Below are positions 53,058 through 61,949 of a stretch of DNA of 64,000 nt, piece after piece. Position 1 is the first letter of the stretch, and every line of letters starts with the position of its first letter. The stretch is from positions 1-64,000 of the forward strand of contig JAEZIT010000128.1 of NCBI GenBank assembly GCA_023436495.1, given 5' to 3'. A model generated the notes under the pieces. That model did no database searches. It was not told where the DNA came from and saw only the letters and a list, made by a program, of their open reading frames with translations. This DNA comes from Acidobacteriota bacterium. Its GTDB lineage: Bacteria; Acidobacteriota; Blastocatellia; Pyrinomonadales; Pyrinomonadaceae. A program made the position numbers and the translations under genes.

Positions 53058-55727
53058 CTAGATTTTCTCGATCCTGACGGCCGTCACTTTAAATTCCGGC
53101 GCCTGCGTAAAGCGGTCGCGATGCCCGCTCGTCGCATAATTAAGAAAAACTTTTGGATCGTGAAATGTCGCGAACACTTGACCTGTGTTCATTTGCCGGC
53201 TGATCTCGACCGGCATCACGGCCTCACCGTAACTGCTTATTAGCTTAACACGTTCACCGTTCTTGAGCGCCAATTTTTCCGCGTCGGCGGGTGAGATCGT
53301 CAGAAAATCGGTCGGCCGCAGCTCCACGTTCGGCGTTCGCATTGTCATGGTGCCCGCGTTGAATTGCGTCAGTGTGCGGCCGGTTGTCATCAGCAGTGGG
53401 AAATCTTCCGAAACTGCCTCACGCGTCGGCCTGTATTTTATCCTGCGGAGAGCCGCCGTCCTGCTGCCAGCAAATGTTTCGGCATGAAGCACTTCCGTCC
53501 CCGGATGCGTTTCGTCCGGGCAATGCCACTGCAAGCCGCTTTTTTCGATCCGCTGATACGTGATCCCGCGGCCACCCGGCCATACGGCGCGGATCTCGTT
53601 CCAGATGTCTTCGGGCGATTCAAAGCTGAACAGGTCGCCTTTTCCCATCGCACCTGCAAGCGCGCAGATTATCTCCCAATCCGAGCGCGAATGACCGCGC
53701 GGCTGAATGGCCTTGCGGACGCGCTGCACGCGGCGTTCGGCGTTCATGAATGTTCCGTCTTTTTCGAACGACGACGCGGCGGGGAAGAATACGTGCCCGA
53801 ATTGCCTGGCGGTTTCATTCATGAACATATCCTGAACGATACATAATTCTAGGTTTTCATATGATTTCGCCGTCTCCTTCGCGTTCGCATTCGACAAGAA
53901 AACGTCGTAACCGATCGCCCACAAACCCTTTAGCTTTCCGGCCTTCGCTGCATCCGTCATTTGCAGCTGGTTCAAGCCCGCAGCAGTCGGTACCGGGGCG
54001 TTCCAGACCGATTCGAACAGATCGCGGCCAGCTTCTATTCCGACCAGGCCCGTCAAATTTCCCGGGTCGCAGCCCATGTGGGCCGAACCCTGCACGTTGT
54101 TCTGCCCGCGCAGCGGGTTCACGCCCGAGCCGCGTTTTCCGATGTTTCCAGTAAGAAGCGCAAGATTTACGAGGCACATCACGCCTTCCGTGCCCTGTAC
54201 ATGTTCCGTCATTCCGAGGCCGTGAAAACACATCGCCGGTTTTTCCGCGGCGTAGATCCGCGCGGCCTTTCGTATCAACTCCGCGGGCACGCCGCACTCG
54301 TCCGCAACCGTTTCCGGCGCGTATTTCGCGGAAAATTCGCGGAACTCTTCAAATTCCGTCACGCGTTCGGAAATGAAATCGGCATCGGCCAAGCCTTCGT
54401 CTATGATCGTGCAGGCCATCGCGTTGAACAACGGGATATTAGTGCCGGGCCGAAGCTGCAAATGAACGTCGGCATACTGCGTGAGCTCCGTCTTCCGCGG
54501 GTCGGCGATGATCAGCCGTGTTCCACGCTTTGTCACGGCCTGTTTAATACGAGCGCCGGGGATCGGATGATTCTCGGTCGGATTAGCTCCGCATATCATG
54601 ATCGTCCTTGCGAGTTCGATGTCGTCGAACGAATTCGTCGCCGCGCCGGTGCCGATCATCATTTTCATCGCTGCTGCCGACGGCGTGTGGCAGACGCGGG
54701 CACAGCAATCGACGTTATTAGTGTTCAGCACGGTCCGCGCAAATTTCTGTGCAAGATAATTTTCCTCGTTCGTAGCGCGGGCAGAACCGAGGACCGCGAC
54801 GCTCTCGCTGCCATATTCATCCACCAGCCGCTGCAACTTGTCCGCGGTATATTTCAGCGCGTCGTCCCACGATACGGCTATCCAATCACCGTTCTCGCGG
54901 ATCATCGGTTCAGTAACACGGTCGTTCGCATCGACGAAATCGAACGCGTAACGGCCCTTAACGCACAGATGCCCATGACTGACAGGAGAATCCATCGCCG
55001 GCCGTACCTGCACGATCGCATCTTCGCGAACGCCGACATCCATTTCGCAGCCCGTACCGCAATACGGACACGTCGTCCGCGTCCATTCCGCCGCCGTACC
55101 GTTGCGCAGCACCGATCGGTCCTCGAGAGCTCCGCTCGGGCAGTCGTCTGAGCACGCACCGCATGATACGCAGCTGCTGTCAGCAAATGCACCGAAAGAA
55201 TCGGGGACGATCGCCGATTCGTCGCCGCGGCCCGTTATCTGCCAGACAAACTGGCCCTGCACCTCGTCGCAGATACGCACGCAAGCGTAACAATTTATGC
55301 AGCGCGACATGTCCACACGTATATACGGATGCGAATCGTCGATCTTGTGTGCGGCGTCAGCGGAAAAATCGGATTCGTCCAAACCGTACCTGCGGGCGAT
55401 CTTGTGAAAATGGATGTGCGGTTCAGCGGCGAAGGCTTCGGCGGGATAATCTTTTGCAAGCATCCGCAGATTCCATCTGCGGGCGGACTCAGTCTCGGGA
55501 GCGTGAGTTTCGACCGACATTCCGTCGGCGAGCATCGTCCTGCAGGCAGGCAATTCGTGCGCGGCGCCGTTTACTTTAACCAGGCAGAGCCGGCACGCTG
55601 CGACCGGCGCCAGCCGTTGATCGTCGCATAGCGTCGGAATGTCGATTCCGCGCTCGCGCGCGGCCTTTAATATCGTTATACCGTCGGCAAAGTCGCCGGC
55701 GGTCCCGTTAATGCTTGCCCGGATCAT
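53058..55727 (-). CDS. fdhA: formate dehydrogenase alpha subunit (molybdopterin, NuoG-like N-terminus)
   Basis: An 889-residue protein. An N-terminal 2Fe-2S ferredoxin fold (about 1-75, with CDDQRLAPVAACRLC) and NuoG-like cluster region lead to two 4Fe-4S ferredoxin motifs (CINCYACVRIC, CVSCGACSDDCP). The Mo/W-bis-MGD domain starts with TCPYCGTGCEMD. The active-site residue is Cys in CCARVCHTPSAAA, so no selenocysteine is needed. It probably oxidises formate and passes electrons to NAD or another carrier; no FdhB or FdhC genes are in the window. It is placed between kynU and kmo, with a 45-bp gap to kynU. Confidence 0.92.
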   Translation of the reverse strand: MIRASINGTAGDFADGITILKAARERGIDIPTLCDDQRLAPVAACRLCLVKVNGAAHELPACRTMLADGMSVETHAPETESARRWNLRMLAKDYPAEAFAAEPHIHFHKIARRYGLDESDFSADAAHKIDDSHPYIRVDMSRCINCYACVRICDEVQGQFVWQITGRGDESAIVPDSFGAFADSSCVSCGACSDDCPSGALEDRSVLRNGTAAEWTRTTCPYCGTGCEMDVGVREDAIVQVRPAMDSPVSHGHLCVKGRYAFDFVDANDRVTEPMIRENGDWIAVSWDDALKYTADKLQRLVDEYGSESVAVLGSARATNEENYLAQKFARTVLNTNNVDCCARVCHTPSAAAMKMMIGTGAATNSFDDIELARTIMICGANPTENHPIPGARIKQAVTKRGTRLIIADPRKTELTQYADVHLQLRPGTNIPLFNAMACTIIDEGLADADFISERVTEFEEFREFSAKYAPETVADECGVPAELIRKAARIYAAEKPAMCFHGLGMTEHVQGTEGVMCLVNLALLTGNIGKRGSGVNPLRGQNNVQGSAHMGCDPGNLTGLVGIEAGRDLFESVWNAPVPTAAGLNQLQMTDAAKAGKLKGLWAIGYDVFLSNANAKETAKSYENLELCIVQDMFMNETARQFGHVFFPAASSFEKDGTFMNAERRVQRVRKAIQPRGHSRSDWEIICALAGAMGKGDLFSFESPEDIWNEIRAVWPGGRGITYQRIEKSGLQWHCPDETHPGTEVLHAETFAGSRTAALRRIKYRPTREAVSEDFPLLMTTGRTLTQFNAGTMTMRTPNVELRPTDFLTISPADAEKLALKNGERVKLISSYGEAVMPVEISRQMNTGQVFATFHDPKVFLNYATSGHRDRFTQAPEFKVTAVRIEKI

Positions 55728-55772
55728 ATTCGCACCTCCGACGCCGCCCGGGCCGAAGTTCGCGGCGGCGCG

Positions 55773-57050
55773 TTATTTCAGGCAGTCCTTCAATATCTCC
55801 GCAAAATCGAAAACGTCGCGGAACGAATTGTAAAGCGCCGCCGGCGCGACCCGAATTACATCGGGCTCGCGCCAATCGGCGAAAACGCCGCGCTGTGTCA
55901 ATGTTTCAAAAAGCCCTTTGTTTGCGTCCTTTACGCGGATCGAGAGCTGGCAGCCGCGCGATGCCGGATCGGCCGGCGTTATCAGCGAAATACGCTCGTC
56001 CATTATCTCGCGCAGCAGATAGTCCAAATAACCCGTTAGCTGCACCGATTTTTCCCGCAGCGCGGGCATTCCCGCTTCATCGAAAATTTCGAGGGACGCT
56101 CGCAGCGCTGCCAGTTGAAAGATCGGCGGATTCGAAAGCTGCCACCCTTCGGCACCGGACATAGGCACAAATTCCGGCCCCATCAAAAAACGAGTGCTTT
56201 TATCATGGCCCCACCATCCCGCAAAGCGCGGAAGGTCGAACGATTCAGCGTGCCGTTCATGAATGAATGCACCTGCTATGCCGCCCGGGCCGGCGTTCAG
56301 GTATTTATACGAACACCAAGCCGCAAAATCGACGTCCCAATCGTGCAGTTTCAGTTCGATATTCCCAGCTGCATGTGCCAGATCGAACCCGACCGCCGCC
56401 CCGGCCGCGTGCCCCGCGCGGGTAATTTCCCGCATATCGAACGCCTGGCCCGTGTAATAATTCACACCGCCGAGCAGTACCATCGCCAGCGAATCGCCCT
56501 CGCGGGTGATCGAATCGACGACATTTTCGGTCCGCAATGTCGCTTCGCCGTCGCGTGGGGCGAGTTCTAAAAGCGCTTCCGTACCGGCGGAATGAAACTT
56601 TATCTGCGATTCGACCGCGTATCGGTCCGAAGGGAAGGCACCTTTTTCGACAATGATCTTATACCGCTCGCGCGTCGGCCGGTAAAATGACACCATCAGA
56701 AGGTGAAGGTTGACCGTCAGCGAATTCATAACGATCGTCTCGATCGGTTTTGCACCGACGACGCGTGCCATCTGTTCGGTTACGAATTCGTGGTAGGGAA
56801 GCCACGGATGCCTCGCATGCAAGTGTCCTTCGACCCCGAGCCGTGCCCAATCGTCCAGTTCCTGCTCAATATACTCACGAGCCGTCCGCGGCTGCAGCCC
56901 TAGCGAATTGCCAGTAAAATACACGGCCTCGCTGCCGTCCTCTCGCCGCGGCACGTAAAATCGCCCGCGAAAATGTCCAAGCGGGTCGGCCGCGTCCATC
57001 GCATCGGCAAACTCCGCCGTGTTCTTATAATTTGTTTGTTCTGCCTTCAT
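55773..57050 (-). CDS. kynU: kynureninase
   Basis: Start taken at ATG ending 57050 (MKAEQTNYKNTAEF); 425 residues. The PLP-dependent fold is clear, with the Schiff-base Lys in WCSYKYLNAGPGGIAGAF near residue 235, FTGNSLGLQPRTAREYIEQE near the start, and C-terminal RVAPAALYNSFRDVFDFAEIL. It cleaves 3-hydroxykynurenine to 3-hydroxyanthranilate and alanine. It is the first gene of the kynU-fdhA-kmo unit. Confidence 0.95.
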   Translation of the reverse strand: MKAEQTNYKNTAEFADAMDAADPLGHFRGRFYVPRREDGSEAVYFTGNSLGLQPRTAREYIEQELDDWARLGVEGHLHARHPWLPYHEFVTEQMARVVGAKPIETIVMNSLTVNLHLLMVSFYRPTRERYKIIVEKGAFPSDRYAVESQIKFHSAGTEALLELAPRDGEATLRTENVVDSITREGDSLAMVLLGGVNYYTGQAFDMREITRAGHAAGAAVGFDLAHAAGNIELKLHDWDVDFAAWCSYKYLNAGPGGIAGAFIHERHAESFDLPRFAGWWGHDKSTRFLMGPEFVPMSGAEGWQLSNPPIFQLAALRASLEIFDEAGMPALREKSVQLTGYLDYLLREIMDERISLITPADPASRGCQLSIRVKDANKGLFETLTQRGVFADWREPDVIRVAPAALYNSFRDVFDFAEILKDCLK

Positions 57051-57144
57051 CAGCGATAAAAGTTGATATGTGTTTCGGAATATATACGCGTTAAATCCCA
57101 ACGGCGGTAATTTGTCGTCGATTTATAAATGATCCGGAGGACAA

Positions 57145-57576
57145 ATGAAAAAAGTATTGCTTGTTCTTTCTCTCCTCAGTTTAGTCGTCATTATATCGGC
57201 CGTATCGGCCAAAGCACAGTCGCAGAGTATCATAGAAATGGATGTCCCGTTCGATTTTAGCGTCGGGTCAAAAGAAATGGGATCCGGCCTGTACGGGCTC
57301 AGGATCAGCCGTAATGCTGCCGGCGGTGTTATTTTGAATCTGCTGGATTACAGGGGCAGAAATGTACAGACTCTACTTGCCCGGATTAATGGGGACGCCG
57401 GCCCTGGCCCGGCAGAGGTGATTTTCACAAGCTATACAGGGGGATATTTTCTGACCGCGGTTGCCACCACTTATGGCCGCATCGAACTTATACCGTCCAA
57501 GCAGGAAAAAGAGATCGCCGCAAAAAGCTCATCCACGTCGGAAAGACGCAGCCAAATTTCACAGAACGTCAAATAA
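57145..57576 (+). CDS. small exported protein of unknown function
   Basis: A 143-residue protein with a signal peptide (MKKVLLVLSLLSLVVIISAV, then SAKA) and a beta-rich mature part: EMDVPFDFSVGSKEMGSGLYGLRISR, NLLDYRGRNVQTLLARI, and a Ser/Lys-rich tail. The 'PFDF.VG' type occurs in many small Acidobacteriota secreted proteins. It is the only plus-strand gene in the kynurenine block. A hairpin at 57583 may end it. Confidence 0.7.
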   Translation: MKKVLLVLSLLSLVVIISAVSAKAQSQSIIEMDVPFDFSVGSKEMGSGLYGLRISRNAAGGVILNLLDYRGRNVQTLLARINGDAGPGPAEVIFTSYTGGYFLTAVATTYGRIELIPSKQEKEIAAKSSSTSERRSQISQNVK

Positions 57577-57582
57577 CTTTAA

Positions 57583-57604
57583 GGCGGGTCGGCGACGGCC
57601 CGCC
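57583..57604. terminator. terminator after the small secreted gene
   Basis: A 9-bp GC-rich stem, GGCGGGTCG (57583-57591) with CGGCCCGCC (57596-57604), one T-G pair and a 4-nt loop. An AT-rich TACTTATTT follows it on the plus strand. It lies 7 bp past the stop at 57576. Confidence 0.7.
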
Positions 57605-57630
57605 TACTTATTTAAAGGTCAGGGCCACAC

Positions 57631-58641
57631 CTACTCGAACCTGGCCTTTTCCATATTCAGCCAATTCAAGGCCGAACCGTGAAAAAGCATTTCCTTGACC
57701 GTGTCGTCGTACGGCATCGAATCGATCAGGCGGCCGGGCTCGAGTTCACCCAGCGGGAATGGATAATCGGTCCCGAGAGCTATCTGGTCCGCGCCGACGA
57801 GTTTAACAAGATAATCGAGCTTCGCCGCCTCGTGCACTAACGAATCGAAATAAATACGCCCGAGATATTTTCGCGGGCTATGGGGATTATCGACCGCGCA
57901 GAGGTCCGGCCGGACATTGAATCCATGTTCGATCCGTCCGATCGTCGCCGGAAATGCTCCGCCGCCGTGCGCAAAGCATATCCGCAGGTTTGGCAGCCGT
58001 TCCAGTACACCCGAAAAGATCAGCGAACAGATCGCACGTGAACATTCCGCCGGCATGCCGACCAACCACGGCAGCCAGTATTTCTGCATATCGGCCTGCC
58101 CCATCATTTCCCACGGATGGACGAAAATTGCCATTCCCGATTCGGCGCACGCGGCAAAGAATTCGAAGAACCGTTCGTCCCCTAGGTTGAGCTGGTTGAC
58201 GTTCGTACCTATCTGAACGCCTGCCATCCCAATGTTTTTCGCGCGTTCCAGCTCCTTGACGGCCAACGCAGTGTCCTGCATCGGCACTGTCGCGAGTCCC
58301 ACAAAGCGCTTCGGATGCGCGTCGACGATCTCGGCGATACCATCATTCAAAACACGGGCTACCTCCGCGCCGTCCTGCGGCTTCGCCCAATAGCTGAACA
58401 TTACAGGTACGGTCGATAATACCTGAACGCCGACACCGAACGAATCGCTCTCCGCGATGCGCTTTTTCGGATCCCAGCAATTCTCGTCGATCTCGCGAAA
58501 AAACGTACCGTCGTCACGCATCATACGCGCACAGCCCGGCCCGTTGTGTTCGAGATGAATAAAACCGCCGTAACCGAATTTGTCCTTCCAATTTGGGATG
58601 TCCTTCGGCAGGATATGTGTGTGAACGTCGATCTTCAGCAT
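57631..58641 (-). CDS. nbaD: 2-amino-3-carboxymuconate 6-semialdehyde decarboxylase (ACMSD)
   Basis: A 336-residue amidohydrolase-fold decarboxylase. Zinc ligands include HTHILP at the start and the later His in FVHPWEMMGQ and CFAHGGGAFP, plus the Asp of GTDYPFPLGELEPG. It converts ACMS to 2-aminomuconate semialdehyde, diverting 3-hydroxyanthranilate flux from quinolinate. It is 9 bp downstream of the APH-type gene and convergent with the small secreted gene. Confidence 0.93.
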   Translation of the reverse strand: MLKIDVHTHILPKDIPNWKDKFGYGGFIHLEHNGPGCARMMRDDGTFFREIDENCWDPKKRIAESDSFGVGVQVLSTVPVMFSYWAKPQDGAEVARVLNDGIAEIVDAHPKRFVGLATVPMQDTALAVKELERAKNIGMAGVQIGTNVNQLNLGDERFFEFFAACAESGMAIFVHPWEMMGQADMQKYWLPWLVGMPAECSRAICSLIFSGVLERLPNLRICFAHGGGAFPATIGRIEHGFNVRPDLCAVDNPHSPRKYLGRIYFDSLVHEAAKLDYLVKLVGADQIALGTDYPFPLGELEPGRLIDSMPYDDTVKEMLFHGSALNWLNMEKARFE

Positions 58642-58650
58642 GGATTGGAT

Positions 58651-59595
58651 CTAAAGTGAATACAAGTCGAAAATGCCGGTCATTCGCAGCCGAAACCGTG
58701 CGATCGCCGTGGTGTCCTTCTCTGCGGCAAGCCGTTCGGCCTCCGGAGAATAATTTAACACATTGAACGCTTTGATCAGCGGAGCGGCTTCCGCGAATTT
58801 TTTCGGGGTCAGCCCGTACGCTTCGACAAAATGCTGCTTTTCGTCGATCCCGAGGTCATGCAGCGCGAGCGACAGTTCCCAGTGCGGGGCTGAATTGGCA
58901 GTTGCGTTCTCCCAATCAATCAACGCAGTTATCTTGCCCTCTTCGTCGGCGATCACGTTCTTCAAACGAATGTCGCCGTGGTTCAGCACCGACCTCGCCT
59001 TCATTTTTTCAGCCGCATTGAACGTGCTCCTTAGCGTCCGCGCCTGCTTGGCGTCGACGATGCGATGTTTTTCCAGCACCGCCAGCTTTTCCCGCCACCG
59101 GTATTCATTCCGAAGGTAGTCCTTCCACGTTTCATTCCGCGAAAGCTTGTTGCTGGACCAATCGAACGTCGCGCCGAAGCCTTTCGTCCGGATCCCGTTG
59201 ATCATCGCCGCGAAACGGCCCATTTCGCGGACGATCTCGTTGCGTTTGTCGTGTTTCAGGCCGTTCGTGCCTTCGACGTGCCGCGTGACCATATACGGAA
59301 AGGGAATGATGGACGATCCGACCTCGAGTATCTCCGCCGTCGGAACGCCGGCCTCGCGTGCGGCGTTCTGAGCCCACTGTTCCTTGATGAACAGATTGAT
59401 ACTTGCGGCCTCCGGGCTTATCCGCACGACGAAATCACCGTCGTGGTGTTTTACGGCGAACACGAAATTAGTCAGCCCCGACGCTTTGAACGAGATGCGC
59501 GCCGGCCGCGTGCCGAAATGATGTTCGATCACTTTCCGGGCGAGGCCCTTGAATTTACTGACCTCTTTTTCGGATGAGGGGTTTTCCGTGATCAA
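58651..59595 (-). CDS. APH/choline-kinase-like phosphotransferase
   Basis: A 314-residue kinase with the APH fold. The Brenner motif NHGDIRLKNVI and the metal-binding IDWE are intact near residues 205-235, and KHHDGDFVVRISPEAA lies near the N-terminal ATP side. It transfers phosphate to a small molecule; aminoglycoside kinase is only one option. The start overlaps the HAD gene end by 41 bp, so the two are tightly coupled. The neighbourhood is kynurenine catabolism, but no family member is known to me as part of it. Confidence 0.8.
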   Translation of the reverse strand: MITENPSSEKEVSKFKGLARKVIEHHFGTRPARISFKASGLTNFVFAVKHHDGDFVVRISPEAASINLFIKEQWAQNAAREAGVPTAEILEVGSSIIPFPYMVTRHVEGTNGLKHDKRNEIVREMGRFAAMINGIRTKGFGATFDWSSNKLSRNETWKDYLRNEYRWREKLAVLEKHRIVDAKQARTLRSTFNAAEKMKARSVLNHGDIRLKNVIADEEGKITALIDWENATANSAPHWELSLALHDLGIDEKQHFVEAYGLTPKKFAEAAPLIKAFNVLNYSPEAERLAAEKDTTAIARFRLRMTGIFDLYSL

Positions 59596-60511
59596 TCGCT
59601 TTTTCCTCCTGCAGCCTTACCGCCTCGAACAATACATCGCCGAGCTCGAACGAATTCTGCACGCGTATCGTGTTCTTTAGCCCGCGAAACGTGAGATCGA
59701 TCGGGCCGACTTGTACCGCCATCCCAACTCCGTCCAGAAACACGTCCATCGGCGTATCACCCGCGCCGAGCGAATCAGAAAGCTCAAACCCCAGATGCTG
59801 AGCGGCGGCCTGCGACCCGGAAAGTTTGTCGACGCCTTTGGTCGTGAAAAAGCTGCTCGGACGCGAATGCTGATATGCCATCAGGTCGTCCGCCGGACGT
59901 TCGATCAGCAGAAATATCATGCAGTGCTCATCCGCGTGCAGCTGTTCTTCGAGCTTGGCAAATTCGACCGCTGTCACGGCCGACGCGCTTCGGTATTTTT
60001 CTTTGATATGATCGATCTTTTCAGCGACGGGCGTCCAGATGATCTCGCCCATTCGCCAATCGCGCGGATAGTGGAACAGCAGGACATCGCGGATATCGTC
60101 GTCCAACAGGGCTTGAACTCCCGCAAGCACTGCATCTATCTCGTTTGCCGTCAACGGGAACGCTGCGATCTCTTCGAAACAAAGCTCGTCCTTTTCATCG
60201 CGTTGCACATAACCGATCTGGCTGCCGTTCATCGAAACGACCGGGATCGGCGAACCCGATAACGCCAACCACTCTTTGCCGAACGTCCGCATCACGGAAA
60301 GCGGGAACCGCAGGGAGTTTAGCACTACAGGCCGCCCGCGGTCGTACAAGGCCTTTAGCCCGAGTTCGACCGGTTCAGGGATATAAACGCGGCCATTCTC
60401 TTCGTGCACCGCCGTGCCGTCCAGGTCCGTTATGACCGCCCCGCGTTCGATGAACGCCGAATCTTCGACGAACCCGCGCAGAGCGGAAACGACTTCCGGA
60501 TTCAATGCCAT
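59555..60511 (-). CDS. HAD-superfamily phosphatase
   Basis: Start taken at ATG ending near 60511 (MALNPEVVSALRGF). HAD motif I is VITDLDGTA near residue 25, motif II Ser in LNSLRFPL, motif III Lys in FTTKGVDKLSG and motif IV LGAGDTPMD. The large cap between is of the IIB type. It dephosphorylates an unknown phosphate ester. Its 3' end overlaps the APH-type kinase by 41 bp. A kinase and a phosphatase so joined suggests a regulated phosphorylation cycle, or a salvage step. Confidence 0.82.
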   Translation of the reverse strand: MALNPEVVSALRGFVEDSAFIERGAVITDLDGTAVHEENGRVYIPEPVELGLKALYDRGRPVVLNSLRFPLSVMRTFGKEWLALSGSPIPVVSMNGSQIGYVQRDEKDELCFEEIAAFPLTANEIDAVLAGVQALLDDDIRDVLLFHYPRDWRMGEIIWTPVAEKIDHIKEKYRSASAVTAVEFAKLEEQLHADEHCMIFLLIERPADDLMAYQHSRPSSFFTTKGVDKLSGSQAAAQHLGFELSDSLGAGDTPMDVFLDGVGMAVQVGPIDLTFRGLKNTIRVQNSFELGDVLFEAVRLQEEKAIDHGKPLIRKRGQ

Positions 60512-60635
60512 TAATTCAAACCTCCCTCGCTCGTAAATGTTCTGTATTGATATTTTGAAGGGTTTGGCGGGATTTAGCAAAGAAATTTTTCTAGGAGGCG
60601 GATCGGGCGGGAAATTGGGGCACTATCAAATAGTT

Positions 60636-60876
60636 CTATTCTGAGTTCGTACGATCGGCCTCGGTAGGGCGTCGTTTGAGCTTTTGGCGAAGCTCTTCCG
60701 CTCTTTCTTTCGAGATAGGTTCGGCCTTCATGAGCGATAAAATACATATCGCGAAGCTCATCGAACATGTTCAGCCTCCGAAGTATCGCATCTGATGACA
60801 TATCAATCATTTTCATCTCGATTCGAACAATATCGATAAGATCCTTGGGCCGGCCGGCAAGTTCTTTAATTAGCGT
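60636..60876 (-). pseudogene. frameshifted, 5'-truncated remnant next to haaO
   Basis: Directly after the haaO stop and in the same frame, reading continues TLIKELAGRPKDLIDIVRIE and DAILRRLNMFDELRDM, then runs out. Removing one base near 60750 joins it to ILSLMKAEPISKERAEEL and RQKLKRRPTEADRTNSE, ending at TAG 60636. The GRPKDLIDI motif is typical of the C-terminal end of nucleotidyltransferase-like toxins and kin. The 5' part is missing. It appears to be a decayed gene; a short intact peptide MKAEPISKERAEEL... could alternatively be real. Confidence 0.6.
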
Positions 60877-61401
60877 TTATCCCACCACCGCCGGGGGTTC
60901 CATAACGGCGCCGCATTGCTTGCAGGTGCGCAGGTCTTCCGATCCATAGAAACGTCTGAACACGCTCTGGAATTGGGTCGTTATGTCGTCGAGCTCGAAA
61001 TATTCTTCGTAAAGTTTGTTATTACAGTTTTCGCAGAACCAAAGCAGCCCGTCCTTCTCGCCCTCGCGCCGTTTGCGTTCGATGACGAGCCCGACGGTGT
61101 TCTCACCGCGTATAGGATTGTGCGGGACGCGCGGCGGCAACAGGAACATTTCCCCCGCACGTATCGAGAACTCGACCGCGTGGCCGTCTTCCTGGACCAT
61201 GACGTTTATGTCGCCCTCTAGCTGGTAGAAAAACTCTTCGCCTTCGTCCCAGTGATAGTCCTTACGCGAATTCGGCCCGCCAACCACCATCACGATAAAA
61301 TCGTCCGAATCGTAAACGCACTGATTTCCGACCGGCGGCTTCAGCAGGTGCCGGTGCTCGTCGATCCAACGCATGAAATTGAATGGTCGTTGTATTGGCA
61401 T
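60877..61401 (-). CDS. haaO: 3-hydroxyanthranilate 3,4-dioxygenase
   Basis: A 174-residue cupin. Fe ligands are the His and Glu near DYHWDEGEEFFYQLEG and the His in PPRVPHNPIRG. The C-terminal rubredoxin-like metal site is visible: CENCN and CKQCG. It opens the ring of 3-hydroxyanthranilate to ACMS. Its stop is immediately followed by the remnant at 60636-60876. It is 31 bp from the GNAT gene upstream. Confidence 0.95.
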   Translation of the reverse strand: MPIQRPFNFMRWIDEHRHLLKPPVGNQCVYDSDDFIVMVVGGPNSRKDYHWDEGEEFFYQLEGDINVMVQEDGHAVEFSIRAGEMFLLPPRVPHNPIRGENTVGLVIERKRREGEKDGLLWFCENCNNKLYEEYFELDDITTQFQSVFRRFYGSEDLRTCKQCGAVMEPPAVVG

Positions 61402-61432
61402 AACGCCCTCAAATCTATGTGATCGCTCTGGA

Positions 61433-61948
61433 TTATACCGTTTGCATGTCGATCTCGAACAAGCTAAGGCTTATCCCGTCATAATGTTTGGGCATGTCAT
61501 CCGGAAAATCTGGCGCGACCACGCCCAGAAAGCTGAACCCGCAATTGGTATAGTAATCTATCAGCTTTTGATTATCGCCCCACGTATCCATCCGGATATA
61601 TCTCAGGCCCTTTGCCCGAGCATGCCTCCGTGCCCACTCCGTAATGCTCTTTACATATCCGCGGCCGCGAAATTCCGGGTTCGTCACGATGCGGTGAATA
61701 TACATCGCACCCTCGCCGCTATTCTTTCCCCATATGACAGGGTCTTCATATGCGACCGAAAAGATACACGCGCTACGGCCATCCTCAACAAGTTTCCACG
61801 ACCGGCCCTCGGCTATTTCACGTTCGATAAGCTCACGGTCAAACCCAAGCCAATGCTTATCAAATACCTGCTTTTGAAACTCGATCGCCTTGTCGTACAG
61901 GCCGAATATCGTTTCCAGATCTTCCGTCCCGTTCGTCACAAATTCCAT
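61433..61948 (-). CDS. GNAT acetyltransferase
   Basis: Start taken at ATG ending 61948, one base past the DUF1697 stop; an earlier ATG at 61963 would overlap by 14 bp. GNAT motif A is in IHRIVTNPEFRGRGYVKSIT near residue 90, and the C-terminal DTWGDNQKLIDYYTNCGFSF. The substrate is unknown. Confidence 0.85.
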   Translation of the reverse strand: MEFVTNGTEDLETIFGLYDKAIEFQKQVFDKHWLGFDRELIEREIAEGRSWKLVEDGRSACIFSVAYEDPVIWGKNSGEGAMYIHRIVTNPEFRGRGYVKSITEWARRHARAKGLRYIRMDTWGDNQKLIDYYTNCGFSFLGVVAPDFPDDMPKHYDGISLSLFEIDMQTV

Positions 61949-61949
61949 T

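Noticed and set aside
54700..54720. Selenocysteine (in-frame TGA) at the formate dehydrogenase active site
   Set aside because: The site reads as Cys in ARVCH with no in-frame stop, so standard decoding suffices.
53961..55151. A 396-codon plus-strand open frame
   Set aside because: It is antisense to the formate dehydrogenase, which has complete cluster and cofactor motifs.
57041..57062. Similarity of the kynU start region to the remnant at about 60725-60745
   Set aside because: Both read CTTCATNAGCGATAAAA, but the match is too short to show a duplication.
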